A DNA stretch of 64,000 nucleotides, taken from positions 1 through 64,000 of the forward strand of contig JASANC010001197.1 of assembly GCA_030248135.1 (NCBI GenBank), in the 5' to 3' direction. The notes under the pieces are model-generated. The model was not told where the DNA came from and did no database searches. It worked only from the letters and a program-made list of their open reading frames with translations. The translations under genes were made by a program, and so were the position numbers. Shown piece after piece: positions 1 to 11,247 of the stretch. This DNA comes from Theristus sp. LFF4_11 (Eukaryota; Nematoda; Chromadorea; Monhysterida; Xyalidae). The number at the start of each line of letters is the position of its first letter. Within the stretch, counting starts at the first letter, position 1.

Positions 1-1
1 A

Positions 2-622
2 AAAGCATCTTGTCAAGCAACTGGTTCAAGATATGTTGGAGGAAAAAAATGTTTTCAGTTGACAAACTGTGGCGAGCTTTCATACGACGAGTGCTATAAC
101 ATGTACAAGTAGGCTACAGCGTCATTGGTGCAGTCGTTGTTTTATATTTCACCTTGTATTCGAAATTCTAAAACCTAAAATTCTTTTGAAGGCAGCACGC
201 AGCAATGGTTGAGGTGTTCTTGGAAAAACTGTCTTTCGAGGATCTCAGGGAATATGAAGCTTACGGTGTTAGTGCCTGAATTAAAAAGAAACTTTGTTAT
301 TTTGTTTTGTAAAATGTCACAATTTTCTTTTGCTTGGTTTCAGTGGGTGAACGTTATTGCGGACTTCGGCGGACAAATTGGCCTTTGGATGGGCAAGTGT
401 CGTGGTTTTTTAATTGTTTGGCTGATTTACACAACCTACAACTTGGTTGATTTACATGAAGGCCAAAATTAGCCACCACAGAATTCAATCAGTTTTGTTT
501 CAGGCTTCAGCGTGATTACGTGCATGGAATTTCTGGTTCTCTTTTGGCACATGTGCCTGCAATACTGCTGCCCTCAACCAATCAGATCACTGCGTAACAG
601 ACGAAGTGCACTCGATTTGTAA
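2..622 (+). CDS. DEG/ENaC (degenerin/amiloride-sensitive) sodium channel, 3' end only
   Basis: C-terminal exons of a trimeric cation channel of the plasma membrane; the 5' part lies outside the window. Four exons are readable: 2-108, 192-267, 344-392 and 504-622. The third carries the family hallmark before the second membrane segment, read as ADFGGQIGLWMG (family consensus: GGQ-GL-G). The last gives the second membrane helix, beginning FSVITCMEFLVLFW, then a Cys-rich cytoplasmic end and a TAA stop at 620-622. The upstream exons show the late extracellular Cys-containing part (KCFQLTNCGELSYDECY). Reading phase fits at every junction only if the third intron (393-503) is a GC-AG intron with donor GCAAGT. 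Family assignment is strong; the subfamily cannot be told from the tail. The gene is convergent with the aminopeptidase gene, whose stop lies 167 bases further on. Confidence 0.87.
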
Positions 623-723
623 CCGTCTCCGTCTCGCTCGATTTGTTCGAACTTCTTTATGCAAACTTGTACAGCTGGAAATGTAAAAGCTATGGGTATC
701 CGCATGATCTCATAAATTATTGA

Positions 724-729
724 TTTATT
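724..729 (-). terminator. Poly(A) signal of the M1 aminopeptidase gene
   Basis: AATAAA on the minus strand, 60 bases past the stop codon at 789, in an AT-rich stretch with a second overlapping A-rich match. It supports the view that the gene really ends here and has no further 3' exons. Confidence 0.5.
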
Positions 730-788
730 TATTTTATCACATCTAATAAATAAAAAAAGAACAGCTAAACATTTCAACCTGCGTGAAA

Positions 789-3743
789 TCACCGTTGGTT
801 ACGGTTGTTTAATACAAACTCATAAGGCATTGCTCCCATGTGTTCATTGATGCCGGTAAGCACGTGTTGTCCGTGCGCAAGCAACCGGCTGACGTTCGCC
901 ACCAGTGTCTGATTCGGCAACAACCAAACGAGCCAGGCTTTCTCGTGTCTGCGTAGTTGTTTGTCAACAGACACCCACAGCGGCACTATCCAGTCGTCAG
1001 TCATCGTGTTCAGTGTTGCCACGCCACTCGCGTAGTCCACATCAACGAGCACTTTCGGGTGTCCGTCAGAGTGCAGAAAGCGACACCACGCGTCTACGAT
1101 GGTCGCACGATTGTGCACGGATCGAACGCGCAGTTCGTCGGCGACGATTCGCAGGAAGTCGTCGGTGGCGGCGGCGCGCATGCTGTACTGGCGGACGTAT
1201 CGCCCGAGCACGTGGCGCATGACGTCACCGCCGATGACTCTCGCGAACGTGCGCGTCACGACGGCGCCGTAGCCGTACGCCAAATAGGGCAGGCCCGCCT
1301 CGCTCCAGATCCACTCGGATGAGACAATTCGAGCGGAGTCCGTTGGAACGCCTCGTTTGTCTTTCGTTTGCGGCAGCGTTCTACTGCGCGGTTGATGGTG
1401 GAACAGATGCTCGAGCAGATACTGAACGATGCTCTCACTGAGCAAAATGTGCTTCCAGTGCGCAGGCGTCGCCAGGTTGCCGAACCAGTAGTGCAGCAGT
1501 TCGTGACGGACGAGTTTCAACACTGAAGGCATTTACGCCAAAAACAGTTTGCAACGCTCTTCATAATTCACTTCACTTCTTGATTCACTTCAGACACACA
1601 CGAAAACGCATGACAACTTGCAGCATGCAGCACAGCACAGAACAAGTGGGAGAGCAAGAGTGCAAGCATGTAATGCAACAAGTTTTATAATTGGAGTGGC
1701 GCAATGGTTACTGTTACTTCTATGCCTTTGATGCACACGTACAAAGCAATGCACAGGTTCAGATACCCCTATTCACCGCAGAGCAGAGTGCGTTTTCTCA
1801 AAACTTTGAAAGTGAAGTAAACTGTGAAGTGAACGTTGAAGTGTAATGACATGTGAAGCAAAATCAAGAAGTGAAGTGAATCGCGTGTTCTAAGTGGCCA
1901 GAGACTAGTTGTGTTCAGTGGAGCGGGAGAAGGGGGTCCAGTCCACGAATGTACAAAAGTAATGTGCAGTAAAACGGTACTAACACTTGTTTTCTGGTCG
2001 TAACAAATAGAACATCTGCAGCGACATCAACCCCCAATACTCCATGCCACCAGTTCGATGGTCCATTGGTGCAAACACGACATCAATTCGACCGGGCGGA
2101 CGTAAATCGTTCAAGTACCTAAAAATGACGGTTGATTCAACGTTAATTTTGAAACTGAAACTTTACAATCAACCGAAAATAAAAAAAGAAAATAAGAAGC
2201 CATAATTTTTGCTGGATGGTATGAAAACAGTGCTTTCCTGTTCCATGTTGCTGTCTGAGAAAAAATTCTGAATAAAGTTTCTGAACGGATAAACTAACGC
2301 TGAGACGGCACTGTAGGCATTCAACATTTCTCTGGCCAGCAGTCGCATCGTCTTTTGTCGATCAACAATCTCCGTTCGTATCGATCGTACCGATGCAAAC
2401 CAGACACACAACTCGTCTTGTTCAGGCGTCAGAGCATAGAGGTGATGGTCCGAAAATTGTATTCAGATGTTTTTGAATAGAAAACTGAGTTTTATGGTTT
2501 CAACTTCAGACTTCCAAACAACGAAAAACATGGGTGCACAATACCTTTTGGCTTGTGGAACGGTGTGCACAGTTTGTCATAAACGCCGATCGTCAATTGC
2601 AGCAGATAGGTAGCCATCGGCAGCGTCCTGTCAAATTGCCACGTGTGATTGCCAGCTTCGTGCGCTTTCCCGTTTGACAGCACCTATTATTGTGGATTTA
2701 GTCAAACGTGTCCGGGCTAAAATGACGTCATTTGCTTTAAAAACGCCCGTTTGTCAAAGTACACGCACTAAAATGTCGGTTTGGTGTGACTGATTTGACA
2801 TTCACCATTTGTTTACGGGAAGAAATCAGCTAAACGGAAAGACTGGTTTGCAGTGAACGGCAAGCGCATGCTTGGCGGCACATGACGTCATTTCAGTGGG
2901 ACACGTTTAAAAAATAGGTCATACCCTATTGTACCGCCACATACATGTATATAGAAATGACGACATTTTATTAAGAAAGAACATCAAATAAGATACCCGA
3001 TGTTAATGAGCATTATGTAAGTCAGCAACGACCAACCACAGCACGTTCATCAAAGCCAATCAGTTGCACGCTGAGCGTGAATATGCTGCGAAATCGCGGT
3101 TCGTCGAAGCACGGAAACAACGCGCGGGCTTTGATCGGCTGCGACAGAGTGGTCACGAACTGCGATCCGGCGAACCATGTTAAACCATCGATTTTGAAGC
3201 CCGCTCGCACAAGCACCTGGTGAAGAGAGATTTTATCGTTTAGCAATTGTCTCTTAAGAATAACGCTTGTACGTCCAGGTACGAATCTTCCATCATTACC
3301 TGGAACTCAATCTCAATGGTGTACGGCATCGCCACAGCGAACTGTTCCGGACGTGCCAATCGAAGTGTGATCGTTTGCTGGCGATGATTCGAATCAACGG
3401 CTGCCACCGTGAGCCGCCTGCGTCGTGGCGCCCACACGGTCACGTTGTCCACTTGAATGCGGTCGGTGCGCGCGTGCAGCGTCATCGAGTCGCTCGTTCG
3501 TTTGCAGTAGACGACCAGCGAAACGCTCGCTTGCTGCCAGCCGCCGCTCTCAGCGGTCACATTGAACTCGTTGAAGTCGATCGTGTAATGCAGATCGTAC
3601 GTCAATGGATCAAAGTTGCTCGGCAGTCGAAATGTTCTCATGATTTTGTCACTCTCACTCGTGTGAACCGCCGGTTGGCCGTGTGAAAGCAGTGTTGATA
3701 CAACGCTGAACATAACCACTGGTGGAATGTTTCGCACGCTCAT
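789..3743 (-). CDS. M1-family zinc metallopeptidase (aminopeptidase N-like), short form without ERAP1-type C-terminal domain
   Basis: Likely secreted or membrane-anchored: the N-terminus (MSVRNIPPVVMFSVVSTLL) looks like a signal or anchor segment. Six exons keep phase throughout: 3273-3743, 3040-3216, 2545-2683, 2299-2416, 1985-2118 and 789-1522, about 590 residues. Landmarks in order: LPSNFDPLTYDLHY near the N-terminus, ARALFPCFDEPRFRS, the exopeptidase motif read as GGMEYWGL instead of G-x-MEN, then the zinc site HELLH followed after 18 residues by Glu (LLSES), so all three zinc ligands and the catalytic Glu are present. Most family members run to 900 residues or more with a large C-terminal helical domain; here a stop and an AATAAA follow soon after the catalytic domain, and a channel gene occupies the DNA beyond. 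It may be an atypical peptidase, a binding-only homologue or a truncated copy. Confidence 0.85.
2700..2925. repeat. MITE-like inverted-repeat element in an aminopeptidase intron
   Basis: The two ends are imperfect inverted repeats. Each contains AAACGTGTCC close to AAATGACGTCAT, in opposite orientation (about 2707-2742 and 2880-2915). It lies inside the intron 2684-3039. The sequence AAAGCAAATGACGTCATTT occurs again near 57235 in a GPCR intron, which supports a dispersed family. Confidence 0.5.
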
Positions 3744-4390
3744 AACTTTTTATCGGTGTTACCAGTCAATTTGCCTGCTTACGCTGCAGAATACATGTGT
3801 TACCAAACAGTTTATGTAGCTGTAGAAAGTGTTGTTTTATAGCGTACTTTTTTTGTTGCATTTAGTTTCCGCTTTTTGTCGAGTGCATACGGCTTACCGT
3901 AAATCATCTGACTCATAAATAAGCGGATTACCGTATATACTTACGAAAAGTATGAAATTTCATGCCTTGATTTTGAAATGGATCAAGGTGGGCCGATATG
4001 ATATGGTATTTGCAGTGAAAACCTCAATAAAAAGTGGCTGCTCAAAAAAGTTAAAACGATTAAAACGACGTAGTTAGCGGATGTGAACTTTTTGCCACAA
4101 TACAGTAAAAGTGAGACTTTACGGTATTCTGTGTCAAAACTGATAACATTGGTGTGGTAGGTTTACAGATTTTCTGTTACCGACATGTTTACGTTACGCT
4201 GTGCCATCAACTACAAATATAGTGTTGAACCTGTTTTACATGATAATTGCACCATGGAACAGGTGAGCTTGAATAACTGAGCTGATAAAAAAAATAAAGA
4301 AAACACACAGTGTCAACAAAAACTGAAAATAAACAAAAACGAACAGGGATGAACTTGAATAATGAAGTTGAAAACAACAAAAAGTTTTTC
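3744..4390. other. Intergenic spacer
   Basis: AT-rich spacer between the start of the aminopeptidase gene and the stop of the LRR gene, both on the minus strand. I see no exon with usable splice signals and no RNA gene. It would contain the aminopeptidase promoter and the LRR gene's 3' UTR. Confidence 0.4.
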
Positions 4391-7300
4391 TCATCGGTAA
4401 TTTGGATGTTCCCAATGAGAATCGGTATCATTTCCTGGTTTCACTATTGCAGTTTCTAAGCGAAAACGGCGTCCTCGTGTCAAAGCAAATAGTTTATGTT
4501 TCCAACTTGACCGGGGTCCTAAAACCACAAAAATTGTTGAATTGACAAAACGCTAAAGATACAGAATACAAAAACGTCTACCTTTATAGTCGTAAATGTT
4601 GACTTCTTCAATTTCTGGACAAGCAGTAACCAAGTTGATCAAAAAAGAGTCCGACACCGATGGAACCATGGTCAGATTCAGATGCTTTAACGTACTGCCA
4701 TATTTTAAAATTGCTGACAACCCATCGTTGGTTAAATGGTGGCAGCCACACAGATTCAAACTTTTCAATTCTCGGACCCGCTGTGAAAAACGTTTTTCAG
4801 TACCGTATTATAGTTTTGGATCCAATTTTTGTGCCTGTACCAAATGCGACAAAACTTACTTTTAGAAAGTAAAAAAGAAGCTGATCATTTAACACATAGC
4901 CAGCGTCTCTGAAAATGACGGAACTCAGCTGTGGGCAATTTTGTCCAATTTGTCGAATAGTGCTTTCACTCAGATAGACACTCCTGGTAAAATTGAATTT
5001 TTATTTATTTACTTAAGAGTGCCTGTCCCGGAAAATCGAACTTTTCCAGGGGGGTCGTGGCAACGTTTTTTAAAAAGTGGGGAAATCGGGACTTTTGGGG
5101 TGCGTTGGGTAGGTTGGCAGGTAGTAACTTCGTGTATAAAATTTCAGGCCCCAACTCCACTCTGTCTGCGCGGTAGACTAAAAAAACCTCTGAAAAATGC
5201 TAAAATCGCGGATTTTTTGGAATTAAAAAATCGCCATTGCTTTTTGCTGAATCGTGCAAACCCAAAAATTGGCACAGTTGTTCACAAAAACATGGAGAAT
5301 ATTGTGTTAAAAAATCTCACCAATCGGATTAGGCGCAAATTGGTTTTGGGCCACTTTTTTGCCAGAAAAGGGCCAAAAACATCAAAAATCGCGGTTTTTT
5401 GGGCACCATTTCCACTTCGTGTAGAATACGAACTAGAAAATTTGCAAAAATAATTGCCAAGAGAAACTGAAAGCTGTGTTAAAATTTTAGGCCAATCGGC
5501 CCGTTTGTTTATTGCTTCTGGGCACCATCTTTGACCTCAAAAAAGGCCAAAATCATCAAAATCGGTAATGTTTAATGCGCCACCGCTATTTTAGGAATCG
5601 TGCAAGCTCAGAAATTGAACAGAGTATTTCTGCAGGTCTAGTTGACATTGTGTTAAAAAAACTCACCAATCGGATTAGGCGCAAATTGGTTTTGGGCCAC
5701 TTTTTTGCTAGAATAAAAGGGCCAAAAACATTAAAAATCGCGGTTTTTTGGGCACCATTGCCACTTCATGTAGAATACGAACTAGAAAATTTGCACAAAT
5801 AACTAGCCAATTGACCCGAGCGTATGGGGCTTAATCAATGCCAAGCCTTTTTGGTGAAGCGGCATTGACTTAGAAAGAAAAAACAGTAACGTTTACTGAA
5901 TAATAACCCTGAAGAAAATTTACCTTGTGCTGCCGTGAAGTCGCCTACAATACAATATTTTTGATGTATTTGAAAATAAATAAAAATGCGAAGTTTATGA
6001 TTTTGCTATTTTTACCCGTTTACCCTAACCGAAGGCAAGCCTTTTTGTAAGTGAAGTAAAATTGAATAAAAAATATAAAAACTAACGTTTTTTTCATTTA
6101 CCCGTTTTAAAAAGCTAATGCTTTTTTTACCCGTTTACCAAAGCCAAGCCTTTTTTGTAAAGTAAAAATGCGAAGTTTATGATTTTGCTATTTTTCCCCG
6201 TTCACCCTAACCTAAGTCAAGCCTTTTTTTGTATGTGAAGTAAGATTAAATAAAAAACATAAAAATTAACGTTTTTTTCAATTACCCGTTTTAAAAAGCT
6301 AATGCTTCTTTTACCCGTTTACCTAAGCCAAGCCTTTTTTGCAAAGTAAAAATGCGAAGTTTATGATTTTGCTATTTTCACCCGTTCACCCTAACCTAAG
6401 TCAAGCCTTTTTGTATGTGAAGTAAGATTGAATAAAAAAATATATAAATTAACGTTTTTTTCATTAAAAACAACCCGTTTTAAAAAGCTAATGCTTCTTT
6501 TACCCGGTTACCCTAACATAAGCCAAGCCTTTTTTCTAAAATGAAAATGAATTGAAGAAACAAAAAAGTGACGTTTATAATTTCGTTTTGCAGTCATTGC
6601 TTCTTTTTACCCGTTTACCCCAACATGACCCTAACATTTGGCAAAGTGAAAATGAATGGTAAATACCATTTCGACCTAATTAAAAAACTAACTTTTTTCA
6701 GAGACGGTTTTGTTACATCTTTCGCAGTCGCTCGTCAAGTTTTGAGCAGCAACAATTGCCAGTTGCCCATCGTGCGTTACGTTGAAATTATCGCGCATAA
6801 ACCATGGAGTATCAATTTGAAAATGAAACATGGAGTATCAATTTCAATGAAATTTACTTGTTTTGAATCCAAAGTGCAACTTGCAATGCCGATGTCGATG
6901 TGCGTTTTGCAACCCGATTTTTAAAACAAAAAAAGTTCAAACTTTTTTCAAAGACGGTTTTGTTACATCTTTCCCAGTCGATCATCAAGTTTTGATCAGC
7001 CACCGCTTTCATTTGCCTATGCTGCGCCGAACTGTCTCTGTTGACCAAAGAGTATCATGATGACTCCAGCTATGAAGAGCGACGTTTTGAGAAAACAATC
7101 TCAACTGGCATTAATAAAAAATAGGTAAAGGAAATTGAGATGGAGTTTTCTTAAGTAGCAAAAAAGGGCGCCAATTCAAATTGCAAAAAAGTGCCACGCA
7201 CAGAACACACAGACACGTAAATACCATTTCGACCTAATTAAAAAACTAACTTTTTTCAGAGACGGTTTTGTTACATCTTTCGCAGTCGCTCGTCAAGTTT

Positions 7301-10300
7301 TGAGCAGCAACAATTGCCAGTTGCCCATCGTGCGTTACGTTGAAATTATCGCGCATAAACCATGGAGTATCAATTTGAAAATGAAACATGGAGTATCAAT
7401 TTCAATGAAATTTACTTGTTTTGAATCCAAAGTGCAACTTGCAATGCCGATGTCGATGTGCGTTTTGCAACCCGATTTTTAAAACAAAAAAAGTTCAAAC
7501 TTTTTTCAAAGACGGTTTTGTTACATCTTTCCCAGTCGATCATCAAGTTTTGATCAGCCACCGCTTTCATTTGCCTATGCTGCGCCGAACTGTCTCTGTT
7601 GACCAAAGAGTATCATGATGACTCCAGCTATGAAGAGCGACGTTTTGAGAAAACAATCTCAACTGGCATTAATAAAAAATAGGTAAAGGAAATTGAGATG
7701 GAGTTTTCTTAAGTAGCAAAAAAGGGCGCCAATTCAAATTGCAAAAAAGTGCCACGCACAGACACACAGACACTTTGTAAATTTAATAATATAGACTAGC
7801 CTATTGACCCGAGCGTATGTGGCTTAATCAATGCCAAGCCTTTTTGGTGAAGTGGCATTGACTTAGAAAGAAAAAACAGTAACGTTTACTGAATAATAAC
7901 CCTGAAGAAAATTTACCTTGTGCTGCCGTGAAGTCGCCTACAATACAATATTTTTTAATGTATTTAAATAAATAAAAAAATGCGAAGTTTATGATTTTGC
8001 TATTTTTACCCGTTTACTCTAACCGAAGGCAAGCCTTTTTGTAAGTGAAGTAAAATTGAATAAAAAATAAAAAAACTAACGTTTTTTTCATTTACCCGTT
8101 TTAAAAAGCTAATGCTTTTTTACCCGTTTACCTAAGCCAAGCCTTTTTTGTAATGTGAAAATGCAAAGTTTATGATTTTGCTATTTTTATCCGTTCACCC
8201 TAACCTAAATCAATCTTTTTTGTAAGTGAACTAAAATTGAATAAAAAATATAAAAACTAACGTCTTTTTTATTTACCCGTTTTTAAAAGCTAATGTTTTT
8301 TTACCCGTTTACCTAAGCCAAGCCTTTTTTGTAAAGTGAAAATGCAAAGTTTATGATTTTGCTATTTTTACCCGTTTACTCTAACCGAAGGCAAGCCTTT
8401 TTGTAAATGAAGTAAAATTGAATAAAAAATATAAAAACTAACGTTTTTTTCATTTATCCGTTTTAAAAAGCTAATGCTTTTTACCCGTTTACCTAAGCCA
8501 AGCCTTTTTTGTAAAGTGAAAATGCGAAGTTTATGATTTTGCTATTTTTATCCGTTCACCCTAACCTAAATCAATCTTTTTTGTAAGTGAACTAAAATTG
8601 AATAAAAAATATAAAAACTAACGTTTTTTTTATTTAACCGTTTTAAAAAGCTAATGCTTTTTTACCCGTTTACCTAAGCCAAGCCTTTTTTTGTGAAGTG
8701 AAAATGCAAAGTTTATGATTTTGCTATTTTTACCCGTTCACCCTAACCTAAGTCAAGCCTTTTTGTAAGTTAAGTAAGATTGAATAAAAAATATAAAAAT
8801 TAACGTTTTTTTCATTAAAAAATACCCGTTTTAAAAAGTTAATGCTTCTTTTACCCGGTTACCCTAACATAAGCCAAACCTTTTTTCTAAAGTGAAAATG
8901 AATAGAAAAAACAAAAAAGTGACGTTTATAATTTCGTTTTGCAGTCATTGCTTCTTTTTACCCGTTTACCCGAACATGACCCAAACATTTTGCAAAGTGA
9001 AAATGGATGGTAAATACCATTTCGACCCAATTAAAAACAAACTTTTTTCAAAGACGGTTTTGTTACATCTTTCGCAGTCGCTCGTAAGTTTTGAGAGAAC
9101 AATTGCCAGTGCCCATGAGGTACGGTGAATTTGTATAAGCATGGAGTATAATTTGAAATGAAAATAGTATAATTTAATGATTTACTTGTTTTGAATCCAA
9201 AGTGAATTGAATGCCGATGTCGATGTGCGTTTTGCAACCCGATTTTTAAAAACAAAAAAGTTCAAACTTTTTTCAAAGACGGTTTTGTTACATCTTTCCC
9301 AGTCGATCATCAAGCTTTGATCAGCCACGCTTCCATTTGCCTATGCTGCGCTGAACTGTCTCTGTTGTCCAAAGAGTATCATGATGACTTCAGCTATATA
9401 AAGAGCGACGTTTTGAGAAAACAATCTCAACTGGCATTTACTAAAAAATAGGTTAAGGAACTTGAGATGGAGTTTTCTTAAGTAGCAAAAATGGGCGCCA
9501 ATTCAAATTGCAAAAAAGTGCCACAGACAGACACTTTGTAAATTTAATAATATAGATTGCCAAGAGAAACTGAATGCTGTGTTAAAATTTTAGGCCAATC
9601 GGCCTATTTGTTAATTGGTTCTGGGCACCATGTTTGACCTCAAAAAAGGACAAAATCATCAAAATCGGTACTGTTTAATGCGCCACCGCTATTTTAAGAA
9701 TCGTGCAAGCTCAGAAATTGAACAGAGTATTTCTGCAGGTCTAGTTGACATTGTGTTAAAAAATCTCACCAATCGGATTAGGCGCAAATTGGTTTTGGGC
9801 CACTTTTTTGCTAGAAAAGGGCCAAAAACATCAAAAATCGCGGTTTTTTGGGCACCATTTCCACTTCGTGTAGAATACAAACTAGAAAAGTAGTAAAAAT
9901 AATTGCCAAGAGAAACTAAAAACTGTGTTAAAATTTTAGGCCAATCGTCCCGTTCGTTTATTGCTTCTGGGGACCATCTTTGACCTCAAAAAAGGCCAAA
10001 ATCATTAAAATCGGTAATGTTTTCTGCGCCACCGCTGTTTTAGGAATCGTGCAAGCTCAGAAATTGAACAGAGTATTTCTGCAGGTCTAGTTGACATTGT
10101 GTTAAAAAATCTCACCAATCGGATTAGGCGCAAATTGGTTTGGGCCACTTTTTTGCCAGAAAAGGGCCAAAAACGTCAAAAATCGCGGTTTTTTGGGCAC
10201 CATTGCCACTTCGTGTGGAATACGAACTAGAAAATTTGCAAAAATAATTGCCAAGAGAAACTGAAAACTGTGTTAAAATTTTAGGCCAATCGGCCCGTTC

Positions 10301-11090
10301 GTTTATTGCTTCTGGGGACCATCTTTGACCTCAAAAAAGGCCAAAATCATCAAAATCGGTAATGTTTTCTGCGCCACCGCTGTTTTAGGAATCGTGCAAG
10401 CTCAGAAATTGAACAGAGTATTTCTGCAGGTCTAGTTGACATTGTGTTAAAAAATCTCACCAATCGGATTAGGCGCACGAAGCGTATAGGCGTATACACG
10501 AAGTTACTACCTGCCAACCTACCCAACGCACCCCAAAAGTCCCGATTTCCCCACATTTTAAAAAACGTTGCCACGGCAAGTTCGATTTTCCGGGACAGGC
10601 ACTCTTAAACAAAAGTTCTGTCTGAGAAAAAACGGATTTTTTATGCTTACCACAAATCTAAATGACGTAGCCCAGGCACAAAGAAGGAACGAATGGTTTT
10701 GTTTGTCAAAACACCTTGACGTTTCATGCGACGCAAAATGACGCTACAAAAGATATGAGATTGCGAAATAAATTGCAGTTTGATTGAACATACAGGTTTT
10801 GTTGTTGTTTTGTGTCAGAAACACATCATGAAAAGCATTACTTTGAAAGAAGATAAAATAAAACAAAGAAACACTAACTTGAGCAAATAATCATCTTCAA
10901 ACTCAGTGAAATCATATAAGTGGGTGTTGACGGCTGCTTTGTCAAGTGCAATGTCCATCAATCGACGAACCCGACAGTCCTCGTGGTAAGGAGTCTGAAA
11001 ATGTTAGAAAAAAGACGCGTTGGAAAAGTTAGATGCACCGGACTCACATTCAAAGGAATTTGACAAATCAATTCAACGTGGAGAAGAAAG
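4391..11090 (-). CDS. Leucine-rich-repeat protein (Cys-containing AMN1/FBXL type)
   Basis: Exons in transcript order: 11048-11090, 10879-10994, 4860-4983, 4582-4780 and 4391-4518, stop at 4391-4393. Phases match at each junction, including across the 5.9 kb intron (AA + G restores Lys). Readable repeats: STIRQIGQNCPQLSSVIF, then RELKSLNLCGCHHLTNDGL, STLKHLNLTMVPSVSDSFL and ACPEIEEVNIYDY, the pattern of Cys-containing LRRs used by F-box and AMN1-like adaptors for protein binding. The N-terminal part (FLLHVELICQIPL, then RLMDIALDKAAV) has no clear F-box. The C-terminal tail is basic then acidic (RGRRFRLETAIVKPGND). The first exon with the start codon is not resolved: exon 11048-11090 needs a phase-2 upstream exon, which the neighbouring Tpt1 exon (phase 0) does not supply. 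The large intron hosts the TTAA-flanked element. Confidence 0.7.
5290..5800. repeat. About 346-bp tandem repeat, left array of the TTAA element
   Basis: The sequence CTCACCAATCGGATTAGGCG recurs at about 5318 and 5665, and again at about 9768, 10112 and 10459, with a spacing close to 346 bases. Open reading frames here are periodic by-products of the repeat, not genes. The array is interrupted by foreign sequence at about 5803-9557. Confidence 0.75.
5980..6540. repeat. 181-bp minisatellite, first array
   Basis: The block AAGTTTATGATTTTGCTATT starts near 5991, 6172 and 6356, a period of about 181 bases. Each unit carries ACCCGTTTACC and CAAGCCTTTTT motifs. Related CAAGCCTTTTT units occur again near 60825 and 61065, so the family is dispersed. 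Confidence 0.8.
6659..7774. repeat. 558-bp direct tandem duplication
   Basis: 6659-7216 and 7217-7774 are nearly identical, starting GTAAATACCATTTCGACC in both. Short reading frames repeat with an exact 558-base offset. A third, more diverged copy of the same stretch lies near 9011-9540. The near-identity suggests a recent duplication, or an assembly artefact. Confidence 0.8.
7975..8890. repeat. 181-bp minisatellite, second array
   Basis: Same unit as the array near 5980: the AAGTTTATGATTTTGCTATT block recurs near 7985, 8167, 8347, 8527 and 8708. Some units have GCAAAG in place of GCGAAG just before it. The array lies at the same relative position in the second copy of the nested insertion. 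Confidence 0.8.
9558..10490. repeat. About 346-bp tandem repeat, right array of the TTAA element
   Basis: Three further units of the same repeat as the left array, joined directly to the right inverted repeat. The unit resumes at GCCAAGAGAAACTGAA right after the nested insertion, so that insertion split a once continuous array. Confidence 0.75.
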
Positions 11091-11247
11091 CTGAAAGCTG
11101 GATGGATGTGATGTGATAAAGCTCAGCTGCAGATGAATGAATGAATGACTGACTAAAAAGGTTGAAATAAAAAAGCGTTGAGGTAACCGACGTGATAAAT
11201 TCAACATAATGATTTCGGTAACTGAAGCATGGAAGTATGGAACTCAC

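Larger units (their letters stand above)
5803..9557. mobile_element. Nested insertion of two related copies inside the 346-bp array
   Basis: Two copies (about 5803-7795 and 7796-9557) each begin near a TTGACCCGAGCGTATG block, pass through 181-bp tandem repeats, and end in an ACAGACACTTTGTAAATTTA stretch followed by AATATAGA. Such an AC/GA-rich run followed by a short AT-rich repeat resembles the 3' end of RTE-type retroposons, so these could be RTE-mobilised non-autonomous copies. That last point is inference; no reverse transcriptase is encoded. Confidence 0.5.
5017..10604. mobile_element. 5.6 kb non-autonomous element with about 115-bp terminal inverted repeats and TTAA target duplication
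   Basis: Left end 5017-5138 and right end 10493-10604 are near-perfect inverted repeats. Both start GAGTGCCTGTCCCGGAAAAT (right end read on the minus strand) and stay alignable to CTTCGTGTATA. The element is flanked on each side by TTAA (5013-5016 and 10605-10608), the target duplication of piggyBac and some other DNA transposons. No transposase reading frame is visible inside; the interior is made of tandem repeats and a nested insertion. It sits in the large intron of the LRR gene. The ends are clear; the superfamily is inference from the TTAA target alone. Confidence 0.82.

Noticed and set aside
905..1322. Plus-strand frames opposite the aminopeptidase exon
   Set aside because: Shadows of the minus-strand coding exon that holds the HELLH site.
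5575..5802. Repeated frames containing LTNRIRRKLVLGHFFAR at several sites in 5300-10600
   Set aside because: They follow the period of the 346-bp tandem repeat and appear on both strands; no splice signals and no family. By-products of the repeat.
6854..7618. Identical 64-65 residue frames on both strands offset by 558 bases
   Set aside because: Caused by the tandem duplication of non-coding repeat DNA.
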